From the NCBI GenBank assembly GCA_002317435.1, contig DCIQ01000205.1, positions 1 to 23,495 on the forward strand: DNA of 23,495 bases, in the 5' to 3' direction. Of the stretch, positions 7,124-16,178 are shown piece by piece; positions within the stretch are counted from its first letter, which is position 1; every line of letters starts with the position of its first letter. A program made the translations under genes and the position numbers. The DNA is from Bacteroidales bacterium UBA1722 (GTDB lineage: Bacteria; Bacteroidota; Bacteroidia; Bacteroidales; UBA932). Below the pieces are notes generated by a model. The model did not search any database and had not been told where the DNA came from. It worked only from the letters and a program-made list of their open reading frames with translations.

Positions 7124-8045
7124 AATACTGCTCGTCGTATCGCTGGCGGCGCTTTTCGTCAGTGCCGTCCCGCTTATGGAACCTTCCGGGACCGGATGGT
7201 TTGCCGGCTCCCGGTGGGTTTCGGTGCTGCTGTCATCCGTCATATTGTGCGTCAGTGCCATATCGCTCACATATATCAACAGGAAGTTTTTTTCGGTGAC
7301 CTCCAGTGTGGAGGCGCTGCCGATGCTGTATTTTCTGACCGTATCGGCCGAGCCTTCCTCATTATGCCTCTCAGGGTTTCATATTGCGGCGCTGCTGCTT
7401 CCCTGGAGCCTGTATCATATAATCAGGTTCATTTCCTACGAGCGTCCCAAGCCGTCCTATTACTTCTACGGAATCCTGCTCGTAAGCATCGCTTCCGTTC
7501 CGGTGCCTTCCATAGCGTGGCTGATTCCGCTGATAATGCTGTCGGTCATTTTTATGTGTCCGGAGAAGAGCGTCAAAGTGTTCCTGATGACTTCGGCGGG
7601 AGCGGTGCTGCCATATGTCTACCTGATGTCGTTTATGTTTTTCGCGAACCGGACCGATTTGTCCGGATATTGGACCGGCTGGTGGGAGAGCGCCTCCTCG
7701 ACAGGCATCTCGTTCGCCGGAGCTTCGCTGGCCAGGATGTTCTTTATGATATCGATGGTCGCAGCGGTCACGATGGCATCTTTCGCCGTGTTCAGGGTAT
7801 ATGACATGTCATCCGGAGCTGAAAAGAGGGTGTTGAGGTTCTCTCTCCTGTTCACCGTGTCCCTGTTCGCCTTGAGACTGTTTTTCGGCTCCCTGTGGGA
7901 CGGATGTTCCGCCCCGCTGGTGATGATGCCCGTCTCTTTCATTCTCATGAACTATCTCGAGCACCATCGGAACAGGGTGTCCTTCACTCTTCCCGCCGTA
8001 CTGGCCACAGCTGCGGCGGTGTACAGGATATCGGCCTTTCTTTGA
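7104..8045 (+). CDS. Multi-spanning inner-membrane protein of unknown function
   Basis: About 313 residues with roughly eight to ten hydrophobic segments, the first at residues 6-24 (IYRILLVVSLAALFVSAVP). No catalytic or transport motif that I recognise is visible. It sits between purD and purM, and similar proteins of unknown function occur in Bacteroidales (from memory, perhaps the DUF6427 type; unsure). The open frame also has a GTG at 7101; I prefer the adjacent ATG at 7104. Either start lies inside the 3' end of purD, implying translational coupling. A purine-related transport or envelope role would be guesswork. Confidence 0.7.
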   Translation: MSRNIYRILLVVSLAALFVSAVPLMEPSGTGWFAGSRWVSVLLSSVILCVSAISLTYINRKFFSVTSSVEALPMLYFLTVSAEPSSLCLSGFHIAALLLPWSLYHIIRFISYERPKPSYYFYGILLVSIASVPVPSIAWLIPLIMLSVIFMCPEKSVKVFLMTSAGAVLPYVYLMSFMFFANRTDLSGYWTGWWESASSTGISFAGASLARMFFMISMVAAVTMASFAVFRVYDMSSGAEKRVLRFSLLFTVSLFALRLFFGSLWDGCSAPLVMMPVSFILMNYLEHHRNRVSFTLPAVLATAAAVYRISAFL

Positions 8046-8075
8046 CACGAATATGGAGTTTTTTGAGTTAATTTG
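8041..8075 (+). promoter_or_regulatory. Weak candidate internal promoter ahead of purM
   Basis: A TTTG (8041-8044) precedes TTAATTTG (8068-8075), which matches TAnnTTTG at five of the six fixed positions. The spacer is 23 bp, longer than the usual 19-21. The 54-bp gap here is the largest in the plus-strand run and is AT-rich, so an internal promoter is plausible but not well supported. Confidence 0.25.
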
Positions 8076-8099
8076 CAGTTTTAACAAAAATATCAGGAT

Positions 8100-9284
8100 A
8101 TGGATGAAAATATAGTAGAGAAGAGATATATGCTGAGGGGTGTGTCATCTTCGAAAGAGGATGTTCACGAGGCGATAAAGAATGTGGACAAAGGTCTTTT
8201 CCCCAAGGCTTTCTGCAAGGTGGTGCCGGATTTCCTGGGGGGTGACCCGGAGTATTGCATAGTGATGCATGCGGACGGTGCCGGGACCAAATCCTCCCTG
8301 GCCTATGCATATTGGCGGGAGACCGGTGACATGAGCGTGTGGAAGGGGATTTCGCAGGATGCCATCGTCATGAATACGGACGACCTGCTCTGTGTGGGGA
8401 TAACCGACGGCATTCTTCTTTCCTCCACCATCGGCAGGAACAAGAACCTGATTCCAGGTTCCGTGATTTCCGCCCTTATAAACGGTTCCTCGGAATTCGT
8501 GGAGAAGATGAAGGAATACGGAGTGGAGATGATTCTCACCGGAGGGGAGACGGCGGATGTGGGGGACCTGGTCAGGACAGTCATAGTGGACAGTACCGTA
8601 TGTGCCCGCATAAAACGTGCGGATGTGATAGATAACGGAAAGATTCGGGAGGGGGACGTGATAGTGGCCCTGGCGTCATACGGACAGGCCACCTACGAAG
8701 ACGAATATAACGGCGGGATGGGATCCAACGGACTTACTTCGGCCCGTCACGACGTGTTCGCCCATTATGTGGCGGAAACATATCCCGAATCATTCGATCC
8801 GGCGACTCCTGCGGATCTGGTGTTCTCGGGTTCGAAGCGTCTGACGGACATCGAGCCCGAGACCGGACTCACCTACGGCAAGCTGGTGCTTTCACCTACG
8901 CGTACCTATGCCCCCGTGGTCAAGGCCGTGTTCGACAGGTACAGAAAGGATATCCACGGGATGATACATTGCTCCGGAGGAGCGCAGACCAAGATACTCC
9001 ATTTCATAGATAACCTCAGGGTCATCAAGGACAACATGTTCCCTGTCCCCCCTCTCTTCAGGACCATACAGGCTGAGTCGGGAACGGGGTGGAAGGAGAT
9101 GTACAAGGTGTTCAACTGCGGTCACAGGATGGAATTCTATGTCCCTTCCGACGTGGCTGACGGCATAATGGAGATTTCCGAATCGTTCGGCATCCCCGCA
9201 CGCATCCTCGGAAGAGTGGAGGCCTGCGACCATCGGGAGGTAGTGGTGAAAAGCGGATACGGAGAGTTCGTATATGAAGGCTGA
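8100..9284 (+). CDS. purM: AIR synthase (phosphoribosylformylglycinamidine cyclo-ligase), Bacteroidetes PurM type
   Basis: Cytosolic enzyme of purine synthesis that closes FGAM to aminoimidazole ribotide using ATP. The 394-residue product has the PurM-superfamily features: VMHADGAGTKSSLAY for nucleotide and metal binding, ISQDAIVMNTDDLLCVG, LTGGETADVGDLVRT, and the GSNGLTSAR glycine loop that begins the C-terminal domain. It is longer than the ~345-residue Escherichia coli enzyme, as I recall for the Bacteroidetes form. Its last 11 nt overlap the next gene. Assignment to PurM rather than PurL or SelD rests on the overall motif pattern and on the nearby purD. Confidence 0.9.
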   Translation: MDENIVEKRYMLRGVSSSKEDVHEAIKNVDKGLFPKAFCKVVPDFLGGDPEYCIVMHADGAGTKSSLAYAYWRETGDMSVWKGISQDAIVMNTDDLLCVGITDGILLSSTIGRNKNLIPGSVISALINGSSEFVEKMKEYGVEMILTGGETADVGDLVRTVIVDSTVCARIKRADVIDNGKIREGDVIVALASYGQATYEDEYNGGMGSNGLTSARHDVFAHYVAETYPESFDPATPADLVFSGSKRLTDIEPETGLTYGKLVLSPTRTYAPVVKAVFDRYRKDIHGMIHCSGGAQTKILHFIDNLRVIKDNMFPVPPLFRTIQAESGTGWKEMYKVFNCGHRMEFYVPSDVADGIMEISESFGIPARILGRVEACDHREVVVKSGYGEFVYEG

Positions 9285-10788
9285 TTTCGGATACATGAGA
9301 ACTTTCTCTCTCATCGCAGTGATGACGGCGGTTTTCCTTCTGCCGTCTTCCTGCCGTCAGGAACAGGAGCTGAAGCCTCTCCTGCCGATGGTGGAGAAAG
9401 CTCTGACGGATACCAATTCACTGTGGTTCTGCGATTTCAACGGGACGTTCCAGAGCAGTGACATCTCCCGGTTCCCGATCGGCATGTTCAGCTGCGGTGA
9501 GGATGGATTCGCCATTCTGGAGAGATTTCTCACGGCTGACCGTTTCGACAATATAACCGGTGCGGAGGTTCCCGACGGACTGCCCGATTTCGCCGGTGAG
9601 CCGTTCACATATCTTTTGGACTATGCCGACAGACCTTACGGGGACTACCTGACTGATTCGCTCAGGACATCGCTTCTGAGGAACGTGGCCGTACAGAGTG
9701 CCATCATGATGCTGGGACGCGACTATTTTATAATCGGAAGCGACGAACTGGCCACCGGCATAAAGGAACCTGTGAAGATAATACTCTCACTCTCCGATGA
9801 GACAGGGGAGTTCGGTTTCGATGATATAGATACGCTTCTGGCGGTGAGCGGGACCGGCGTCAGAGCCTTGAGTCTGGTCCGCTGCGGTGTGGATGCCGTA
9901 GTGGGGAAGATGGTTTCGGGACAGGACTGCGCCATAGGGATTATGGATGAAGGAAGCATTCTGGAGTCGGGTGTATATGAACGGCTCATCAGGGAACAAG
10001 CCGAAAATGCCGGTATCAGAAACAGCGTAATCCAGATTTTCAATCAGGACTGTATCGGGCTTGAAGCATCCGTGGAGGGCCGGTATCATTATGTGGATCC
10101 CCTTTCTTGGAGTGTCAGGAGCGATTACAGGGGTCCGGAACTCGGTGAAGACGAGAATGACATAGACGTCAACATGATGGATCGGTATGGCTTCGACAGG
10201 GGTCGTAACGCCCTCCTGTGCCAGTACCAGAAAGGCAGATATTCCCAAGTGCAGCTGAACACCCCCGGAAATTACGCCCGTTACCATCTGGTGTCGCTGA
10301 TAGAAAAGCATCGCCGGAGCGGAAGCCGGGTTCCCATCGAGACAGTCGTGCTCGGAAACAAGGCATATCATCTTATGCTGGATACTCTCCGCCGTGTGGC
10401 CCGTGAACTGTATGATTACAAGAGGGACGGGGAGTATCTCTACAGGAGCAGCATCTCTCCGGATCTGGATTTCGTGGACCCCGCGGAGTGTCTTTTCAAG
10501 AATTGTTATCAGCTCCTCAGAGATGAACGGATGCTGGCTCTGAACAGCGGCAAGTCCGAGCTTTCCACATATATCACCATCCCTTCGCCTTCCCTGCCGA
10601 AAGGTTGTCTGGATTCCACGGAGACAGTCTTCACCGAGCCATATAAATTCCAACGCAGCATCGATACGGAAAGACGTACCGTCAAGATGGTTCCTTTCTC
10701 CCCCCGTTACCTTGATGCGGAGACGTTCTCCATCGCCGAAATGATGTATCCCGAATCGATGAAACTGGTAAAGAAAAAATTATACTGA
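9274..10788 (+). CDS. Lipoprotein of unknown function
   Basis: A 504-residue predicted lipoprotein with a lipobox at LLPSSC, the cysteine being residue 27 from the first ATG (9274) or 20 from a second in-frame ATG at 9295. The second start gives a more typical signal peptide (MRTFSLIAVMTAVFLLPSSC). The mature protein is soluble-looking, with mixed alpha/beta composition (for example FGFDDIDTLLAVSGTG and CGVDAVVGKMVSGQDCAIGIM). A two-lobed binding-protein-like fold is conceivable, but I recognise no family or catalytic motif. It overlaps purM by 11 nt and its TGA is followed immediately by the ATG of the exonuclease gene, so it is embedded in a housekeeping run. The conserved-looking context, rather than the sequence, is what may give its role. 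Confidence 0.75.
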   Translation: MKADFGYMRTFSLIAVMTAVFLLPSSCRQEQELKPLLPMVEKALTDTNSLWFCDFNGTFQSSDISRFPIGMFSCGEDGFAILERFLTADRFDNITGAEVPDGLPDFAGEPFTYLLDYADRPYGDYLTDSLRTSLLRNVAVQSAIMMLGRDYFIIGSDELATGIKEPVKIILSLSDETGEFGFDDIDTLLAVSGTGVRALSLVRCGVDAVVGKMVSGQDCAIGIMDEGSILESGVYERLIREQAENAGIRNSVIQIFNQDCIGLEASVEGRYHYVDPLSWSVRSDYRGPELGEDENDIDVNMMDRYGFDRGRNALLCQYQKGRYSQVQLNTPGNYARYHLVSLIEKHRRSGSRVPIETVVLGNKAYHLMLDTLRRVARELYDYKRDGEYLYRSSISPDLDFVDPAECLFKNCYQLLRDERMLALNSGKSELSTYITIPSPSLPKGCLDSTETVFTEPYKFQRSIDTERRTVKMVPFSPRYLDAETFSIAEMMYPESMKLVKKKLY

Positions 10789-11382
10789 ATGCAATATCCC
10801 GCAAGCATATCATCAATAGAGCTCGAAGCGTTGGATTTCGCTTCGTTCGACGGCCCCATAGGGGTGATTACCGAGAAAAATGAAGAATTCGCCGAGGCGA
10901 TGGATTACCTGTCCGCACAGAAGGTGATAGGGTTCGATACCGAGACCAAGCCCTGTTTCCAGCCCAATATGCCGCGCCACAAGGTGGCGTTGCTTCAGCT
11001 TTCCGGACCGGATAAGGCTTATCTGTTCAGACTGAACCTTCTGGGTCTTCCCGCCCCTCTGGCCAGACTGCTCTCCAGCCGTTCCGTCATAAAGGTGGGG
11101 GCAGCTGTAAATGATGACATCAAGGGGCTGCAGGAATATGCCAGATTTATCCCGCACGGATTCGTGGATCTTCAGAACATGGCGGGTGAATTCGGCATTG
11201 TGGAGAAGAGCGTGAAGAAGATGTCCGCCATAATCCTCGGTCTGAGAGTGTCGAAGTCGCAGCAGCTGTCGAACTGGGAGGCCGCCCAATATTCCGGCGC
11301 CCAGCTGAAATATGCCGCCATCGATGCGTGGATCTGCCGCGAGATGTATATGAAACTCAGCAGTGAAGGGAGACAGGGATGA
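10789..11382 (+). CDS. 3'-5' exonuclease, DEDDy (RNase D-like / WRN-like) type
   Basis: A 197-residue single-domain nuclease. The four catalytic acidic residues and the motif-III tyrosine are visible: Asp50 and Glu52 in GFDTETKP (Exo I), Asp109/110 in VGAAVNDDIKGL (Exo II), and Tyr175 with Asp179 in LKYAAIDAW (Exo III). The spacing Y-x3-D marks the DEDDy subgroup shared by RNase D and the Werner exonuclease. It lacks the HRDC domains of full RNase D, so its substrate (structured RNA or DNA ends) is open. Its ATG directly follows the previous stop, and its TGA overlaps the next ATG by 4 nt. Confidence 0.9.
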   Translation: MQYPASISSIELEALDFASFDGPIGVITEKNEEFAEAMDYLSAQKVIGFDTETKPCFQPNMPRHKVALLQLSGPDKAYLFRLNLLGLPAPLARLLSSRSVIKVGAAVNDDIKGLQEYARFIPHGFVDLQNMAGEFGIVEKSVKKMSAIILGLRVSKSQQLSNWEAAQYSGAQLKYAAIDAWICREMYMKLSSEGRQG

Positions 11383-12605
11383 TGAACGGGATGACGAAAC
11401 TGATAGTTCTGCGCCGGGGTCGTGAAGAATCGCTCCGCAGATTTCACCCGTGGGTTTTCTCCGGGGCTGTGCACCACGCGGACGAAAATATCTCCGAAGG
11501 CGAAATCGTCAGAGTGAATGCCGCCGACGGTTCGTTTCTGGCCTGGGGTCATTATCAGATAGGCTCCATAGCCGTGCGCGTCCTCTCCTTCGTGGAGGAT
11601 GAAGTGCCCGAAGGGGATTTCTGGGTGCGCCGGATAGCGCAGGCACGGAAGATGAGGAGTGCCGTTTTTCCTGTTTTGCCTGACGGCAATGGGGGCTCCG
11701 CCTCCGGTACCACCTGTTACCGCCTGATCCACGGAGAGGGGGATTCCCTGCCGGGTCTGATAGTGGACATCTACGGTGATACGGCTGTCCTCCAGGCACA
11801 TTCCGCCGGGATGTTTCTGGCCAGGAACGAAATCGCTTCCGCGCTGAAAACCGTTTACGGGGACGCGCTCTCCGCTGTCTATGACAAGAGCGAGGGTACT
11901 GCTCCCTACAAGGCCGATCTGGAGCTCGGAGACGGGTTCATCCTCGGCGGAGGCCCCGATGAAAGCGTGGTTCTGGAAAACGGACATAAGTTCATGGTGA
12001 ACTGGAAGGAAGGGCAGAAGACGGGCTTCTTCCTGGACCAGAGGGACAACAGGAAACTGGTGGGGGATTATTCCGCCGGCAGGAGGGTGCTGAATCTGTT
12101 CTGCTATACGGGAGGATTTTCCATCTATGCCTTGAAGGCGGGAGCCTCGTCGGTGGTCTCCGTGGACTCTTCCCGTACGGCCATAGAGATGCTGGAGCGG
12201 AATATAGACATTAACTTTCCGGACGGACAGGTGGACCATACCTCCGTATGCGACGATGCCATCGAGTACCTTCATAATGTGGACAACGGTGCCTTCGACC
12301 TGATGGTGGTCGATCCCCCGGCCTTCGCCAAGCATCGCGGCGCGCTGGACAATGCGCTCCGTGCATATCGCCGTCTGAATGCCGCAGCCATCTCGAAGGT
12401 GGCTTCCGGGGGATTCGTATTCACTTACAGCTGTTCGCAGGTAGTGGACAGGAACGCGTTTTATCTGGCCGTGTTCTCCGCAGCCGCGTCCACCGGCAGG
12501 AAAGTGAAAATCCTCCGCCGCCTGACCCAGCCGGCGGACCATCCGGTGAATATATATCATCCCGAGGGGGAGTATCTGAAAGGACTTCTCCTGTATGTGG
12601 AATAA
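11379..12605 (+). CDS. RlmI-like 23S rRNA (cytosine-C5) methyltransferase, PUA domain
   Basis: A SAM-dependent methyltransferase of 408 residues. The N-terminal PUA RNA-binding domain (about 1-85) includes RFHPWVFSGAV, EGEIVRVNAADGSFLAWG and SIAVRVLS. An RlmI-specific middle region follows, with the marker KEGQKTGFFLDQRDNR. The Rossmann methyltransferase fold has SAM motif VLNLFCYTGGFSIYALKAGA and catalytic-loop motif VVDPPAFAK. In Escherichia coli the orthologue modifies C1962 of 23S rRNA; the same target is inferred here. A short N-terminal extension (MMNGMT) offers alternative ATG starts at 11379, 11382 and 11391. The overlap with the exonuclease stop favours one of the first two. Confidence 0.93.
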   Translation: MMNGMTKLIVLRRGREESLRRFHPWVFSGAVHHADENISEGEIVRVNAADGSFLAWGHYQIGSIAVRVLSFVEDEVPEGDFWVRRIAQARKMRSAVFPVLPDGNGGSASGTTCYRLIHGEGDSLPGLIVDIYGDTAVLQAHSAGMFLARNEIASALKTVYGDALSAVYDKSEGTAPYKADLELGDGFILGGGPDESVVLENGHKFMVNWKEGQKTGFFLDQRDNRKLVGDYSAGRRVLNLFCYTGGFSIYALKAGASSVVSVDSSRTAIEMLERNIDINFPDGQVDHTSVCDDAIEYLHNVDNGAFDLMVVDPPAFAKHRGALDNALRAYRRLNAAAISKVASGGFVFTYSCSQVVDRNAFYLAVFSAAASTGRKVKILRRLTQPADHPVNIYHPEGEYLKGLLLYVE

Positions 12606-12635
12606 TTGTTGAGTTTCACAAATGCGGATAAGTTT

Positions 12636-15600
12636 ATGCGACGGTTCGGACTTTTAAAACATGTGGCGGTGAAGATTCTGCTCTGGATCTTCGGCATATT
12701 GGTGTGTCTGCTGCTTCTGGTCCAGATTTTCCTTTCGCCGGCAGTATTGGAGCCGGTGGTGGACCGTTTCGCGGACTATTGGCTGGACTGCGACGTCTCT
12801 TTCGGAAGATTGGGGGTGAACGTGTTCCGGAATTTCCCCAATGTCACCGTTACGGTGGACGATTGTCTGGTTAAATATGATGCCGGAAAATTCGAGAAAT
12901 ATACCCGTAATCCTGAGGATGCAGGATGTTCAAGGGCCTCCAGGGCCGGCAGTTACATAGGAATCCTCCGTCCTGGGGAGGAATGTGACACCGTCGATCT
13001 GACCGGCAGATACGATACCCTGGCGGTGATGTCTGCGATGCGGGTTTCGGTAAATCCTTTCGCTCTGGTCTATCGGCAGTTGAGAATCAAGCAGATAGCC
13101 ATTACCGACCTGAAAGGGTATGCGCATCGCTTTGATACGCTGGCGATGAACTGGAACATAATCAGGGATATGGGTGCGGTCCGTGAGGAGAGGGAGGACT
13201 CTTCCGGCTTCCGGATGCCTGTTCCGGTAATCGGCAGGATCACTCTGGACGGAAATCCGCGGGTGGTGTTTACCGACAGGCTCAGCGATGCCTTCCTGCT
13301 GGTCTCTCTGGAATCATTGGACCTGAAAGGAAACCGTTCTTCGGGGAAGAGCCTGCTTCAGTCGTTCCGTCTCAAGGCGGATTCGCTTCTGGTGGCCAAC
13401 CGGCATTCGGGGAGCACCTCTGCCATATCCGTCGATAAGCTCCGTCTGCACAGTGCCAGGGAGTACGGTGTGGACGGTTCCGTATCCGCTTCGTTCATGA
13501 TCGCGGATACACTGCACGGCAGGATGAAGTTCCCTGTCGATGTCTCTTTCAGTATGGATGTGCCGCCCGATTCCGTCATGAAAGTCGATGTGCAGGATTT
13601 CTCCGGAGAGATATGCCGGCTTCCTTTTTCTCTGAAGGGGAGCGTGTCTCTTCCGAAGGACAGTCTCGGGCTGGATGTCACGTTCGATATCCTGGACGGA
13701 AAACTGGGTGCGCTTCTGGAAGAATACGGCCCATCCTTTTCCCGGTACCTCGGAGATGTCCGGACAGATGCGGAAGTGAATATACATGCTGAAGCGAATG
13801 GTCATTACATATATTCTACAGGTGAATTGCCCCGGTTGATCGTGAATGTCGCAGTTCCGGAATCAGACCTGCTGTATAGGGATGAGGATATGGCTGATTT
13901 CTCTCTCAGATGTTCCGCGTCAGGGAAAGGCCGCCGGTTGGATGCGGTTCTGGAAGGGCTTTCCCTATATTCTTCCGGAGGTACCCGGATCGAGGCGGAG
14001 GGTCGTGCGGACGATCTTTTGGGAAAGGACCCGACGGTCCGGCTGAAGACCGCCGCAGATGCGGATCTGACCTGGTGGTCCGACCTGCTCGGGTCTGACA
14101 CCACTTTCCGTTTCAGCGGAAATCTCTCCGCTGACATAAACGGAAAGATGCGCCTCTCACAGATGAATCTCCAGCGATACTCCCGGGCTGATATAGATGC
14201 AGGCGTATCCGTCAACAATGTGAAGTTCCTTATGCCGGCCGATTCCATCGACGTGTTCGCCGACAGCCTCTCCGTCAGGATCGGTGCCAAGCGGAATGAT
14301 GAATTCGACAAAATCGCCCGCGGAGCACGTGTGATGGTATCTTCTGTAACGGCGGATACCGCTTTCCTGAGGATAGGACACCGGATGGAGGTGTTTCTGA
14401 AAGACCTTTCCTGTACCGGGCTCAGTGACGGGACACTTCTTTCCGATGCAGCTGCGGATTCCATATCGTTCCACCCATACTATCTGCAGGTGACGGCCGG
14501 GAGGCTGGCCCTTATGGACAGTGATTCTTCGAGAGTGACCCTGCGGAATACCGACAATGTCCTGAAACTGTCCTATCTGAAGGATAATGACACTGTCCCC
14601 ACAGTGGACCTCACCAGCAGAACGAAGATGATCGGTCTGCGGACCAGGGGACTGCTGGCCGGAGTGAGATCGGCGTCCCTGAGTTTCAGGGCGGTGAAAG
14701 GTGGGGGTGCCACACTGCACGGCGGCAGGAGAGACGGCGGGACCGTACGGAGAGACACTCTCCGGACGGAGACGGACGATGACCTGCATTTCTCCATGGG
14801 CGAATCTTTCCAGAAACTGTACCGGAAATGGAGTGCCCATGGCTCCTTGTCGTTCAAATCCTCCGTCATCCGTTCCCCGAAGTTCCCTCTGCGCACTTCC
14901 GTCTCGGATATGGATTTGAGGTTCACCACGAACATGCTGAATCTGAACAGTCTGAAAGTGAAGGCCGGGGATACCGAGATCAGTCTTGGCGGCAGCATTT
15001 CCGGAGTGAGAAGGGCTGTTCTCGGCAGCGGTGTCATCCGTGCCGAACTGAATGTGGATTCACGGAAGATGGATGTCAACGAACTGCTCGCAGCCATCGC
15101 CGTAGGCTCGAAGGATACCACTCAGACCATTCTGGCCGGAGAGGATACCATGACGTCCTCCCTCAATGCATCGGATGCCGTGGATGTGGAGCGGGAGGCT
15201 GAAAATATCTCATCTCCGCTGCTTATGCTCCCCGGTAACGTGGATGCCGTGTGCCGGCTTTCGGGACATTCCATCTCGGTATCCAATATGGTGGTAGATT
15301 CGCTGAGTACCGTGATGGAAATGCGGAACAGGTGCCTGAGAGTATCTGAGATCAAGGCTATGACCAATATCGGGAACCTCTCTTTCGAAGGGTTCTATGC
15401 CACGCCTTCCAGAGACGATGTAAGTCTTGGGATGGATCTCGAACTTGTCGGGGTGACGGCTGCCGAGGTGCTCGATATGGTTCCGAGTATCGATACCCTG
15501 ATGCCGATGCTTTCGTCTTTCAATGGAAAACTGAAATGCCAGGTGGCGGGTACCACCCATCTGGATACCAATATGCGCATCGTCATGCCTACGGTGACGG

Positions 15601-16178
15601 GAGTTCTCCGCATAGGAGGGGACAGTCTGCATCTGGACCAGACTCCTACCATAAGGAAGATTACCAGACTGCTGCTGTTCAGGGACAAGCATTCCCTCAA
15701 TATAAAAACCATGTCCGTGGATGCCCAGATTCACGACAGTCAGCTGGAAGTATTCCCGTTCATTCTCGACATAGACCGCTACAAACTGGCGTCATCCGGC
15801 AGAATCGGTCTCGACGGCTCGTGCAGTTATCATCTCTCCATACTCAAGTCTCCCGTTCCTTTCAAACTGGGGCTGGACATACGTGGTGATGACTATGAGC
15901 ACCTGAAATTCCGGGTGGTGAAACCGAAATACAGGGATGAAGAGAAAGTGCCTGCGTTTTCGGTTACGGTGGACGAGACCAGAGAGGTGCTTTCCCGGAT
16001 GATATCCGACATATTCGTCAAGGGTGTGGGCAGAGTCATGTCGCACGAAGAACTTCTCAAGGCTGTGGATGAGAGGAAACAGAGCCTCTCATACAGGGCG
16101 GCGGAGGAGCAGAAGTCGGAGGCCATATCTCAGGAAGAACTTGACAGGATGAAGCGGGAGAGCGGTGCACGGGAGTGA
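12636..16178 (+). CDS. AsmA-like envelope protein
   Basis: A large protein of 1,180 residues from this ATG; a TTG at 12606 would add ten. An N-terminal transmembrane helix (about residues 12-33, rich in Leu/Ile/Val) anchors it in the inner membrane. The AsmA-type N-terminal segment follows: LSPAVLEPVVDRFADYWLDC and VSFGRLGVNVFRNFPNVTV. The long middle is repetitive beta structure. The C-terminal AsmA signature region includes LHLDQTPTIRKITRLLLF, LEVFPFILDIDRYKL and SPVPFKLGLDIRG. The family is related to TamB/VPS13-like bridges implicated in lipid transfer or outer-membrane assembly; a periplasm-spanning role is inferred. I chose ATG 12636 because the ten extra residues are not part of the helix. 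Its TGA abuts the hisIE stop with no gap. Confidence 0.9.
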   Translation: MRRFGLLKHVAVKILLWIFGILVCLLLLVQIFLSPAVLEPVVDRFADYWLDCDVSFGRLGVNVFRNFPNVTVTVDDCLVKYDAGKFEKYTRNPEDAGCSRASRAGSYIGILRPGEECDTVDLTGRYDTLAVMSAMRVSVNPFALVYRQLRIKQIAITDLKGYAHRFDTLAMNWNIIRDMGAVREEREDSSGFRMPVPVIGRITLDGNPRVVFTDRLSDAFLLVSLESLDLKGNRSSGKSLLQSFRLKADSLLVANRHSGSTSAISVDKLRLHSAREYGVDGSVSASFMIADTLHGRMKFPVDVSFSMDVPPDSVMKVDVQDFSGEICRLPFSLKGSVSLPKDSLGLDVTFDILDGKLGALLEEYGPSFSRYLGDVRTDAEVNIHAEANGHYIYSTGELPRLIVNVAVPESDLLYRDEDMADFSLRCSASGKGRRLDAVLEGLSLYSSGGTRIEAEGRADDLLGKDPTVRLKTAADADLTWWSDLLGSDTTFRFSGNLSADINGKMRLSQMNLQRYSRADIDAGVSVNNVKFLMPADSIDVFADSLSVRIGAKRNDEFDKIARGARVMVSSVTADTAFLRIGHRMEVFLKDLSCTGLSDGTLLSDAAADSISFHPYYLQVTAGRLALMDSDSSRVTLRNTDNVLKLSYLKDNDTVPTVDLTSRTKMIGLRTRGLLAGVRSASLSFRAVKGGGATLHGGRRDGGTVRRDTLRTETDDDLHFSMGESFQKLYRKWSAHGSLSFKSSVIRSPKFPLRTSVSDMDLRFTTNMLNLNSLKVKAGDTEISLGGSISGVRRAVLGSGVIRAELNVDSRKMDVNELLAAIAVGSKDTTQTILAGEDTMTSSLNASDAVDVEREAENISSPLLMLPGNVDAVCRLSGHSISVSNMVVDSLSTVMEMRNRCLRVSEIKAMTNIGNLSFEGFYATPSRDDVSLGMDLELVGVTAAEVLDMVPSIDTLMPMLSSFNGKLKCQVAGTTHLDTNMRIVMPTVTGVLRIGGDSLHLDQTPTIRKITRLLLFRDKHSLNIKTMSVDAQIHDSQLEVFPFILDIDRYKLASSGRIGLDGSCSYHLSILKSPVPFKLGLDIRGDDYEHLKFRVVKPKYRDEEKVPAFSVTVDETREVLSRMISDIFVKGVGRVMSHEELLKAVDERKQSLSYRAAEEQKSEAISQEELDRMKRESGARE

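Noticed and set aside
11172..12560. A 462-codon minus-strand frame opposite the RlmI-like gene
   Set aside because: Shadow of the methyltransferase gene; no recognisable domain.
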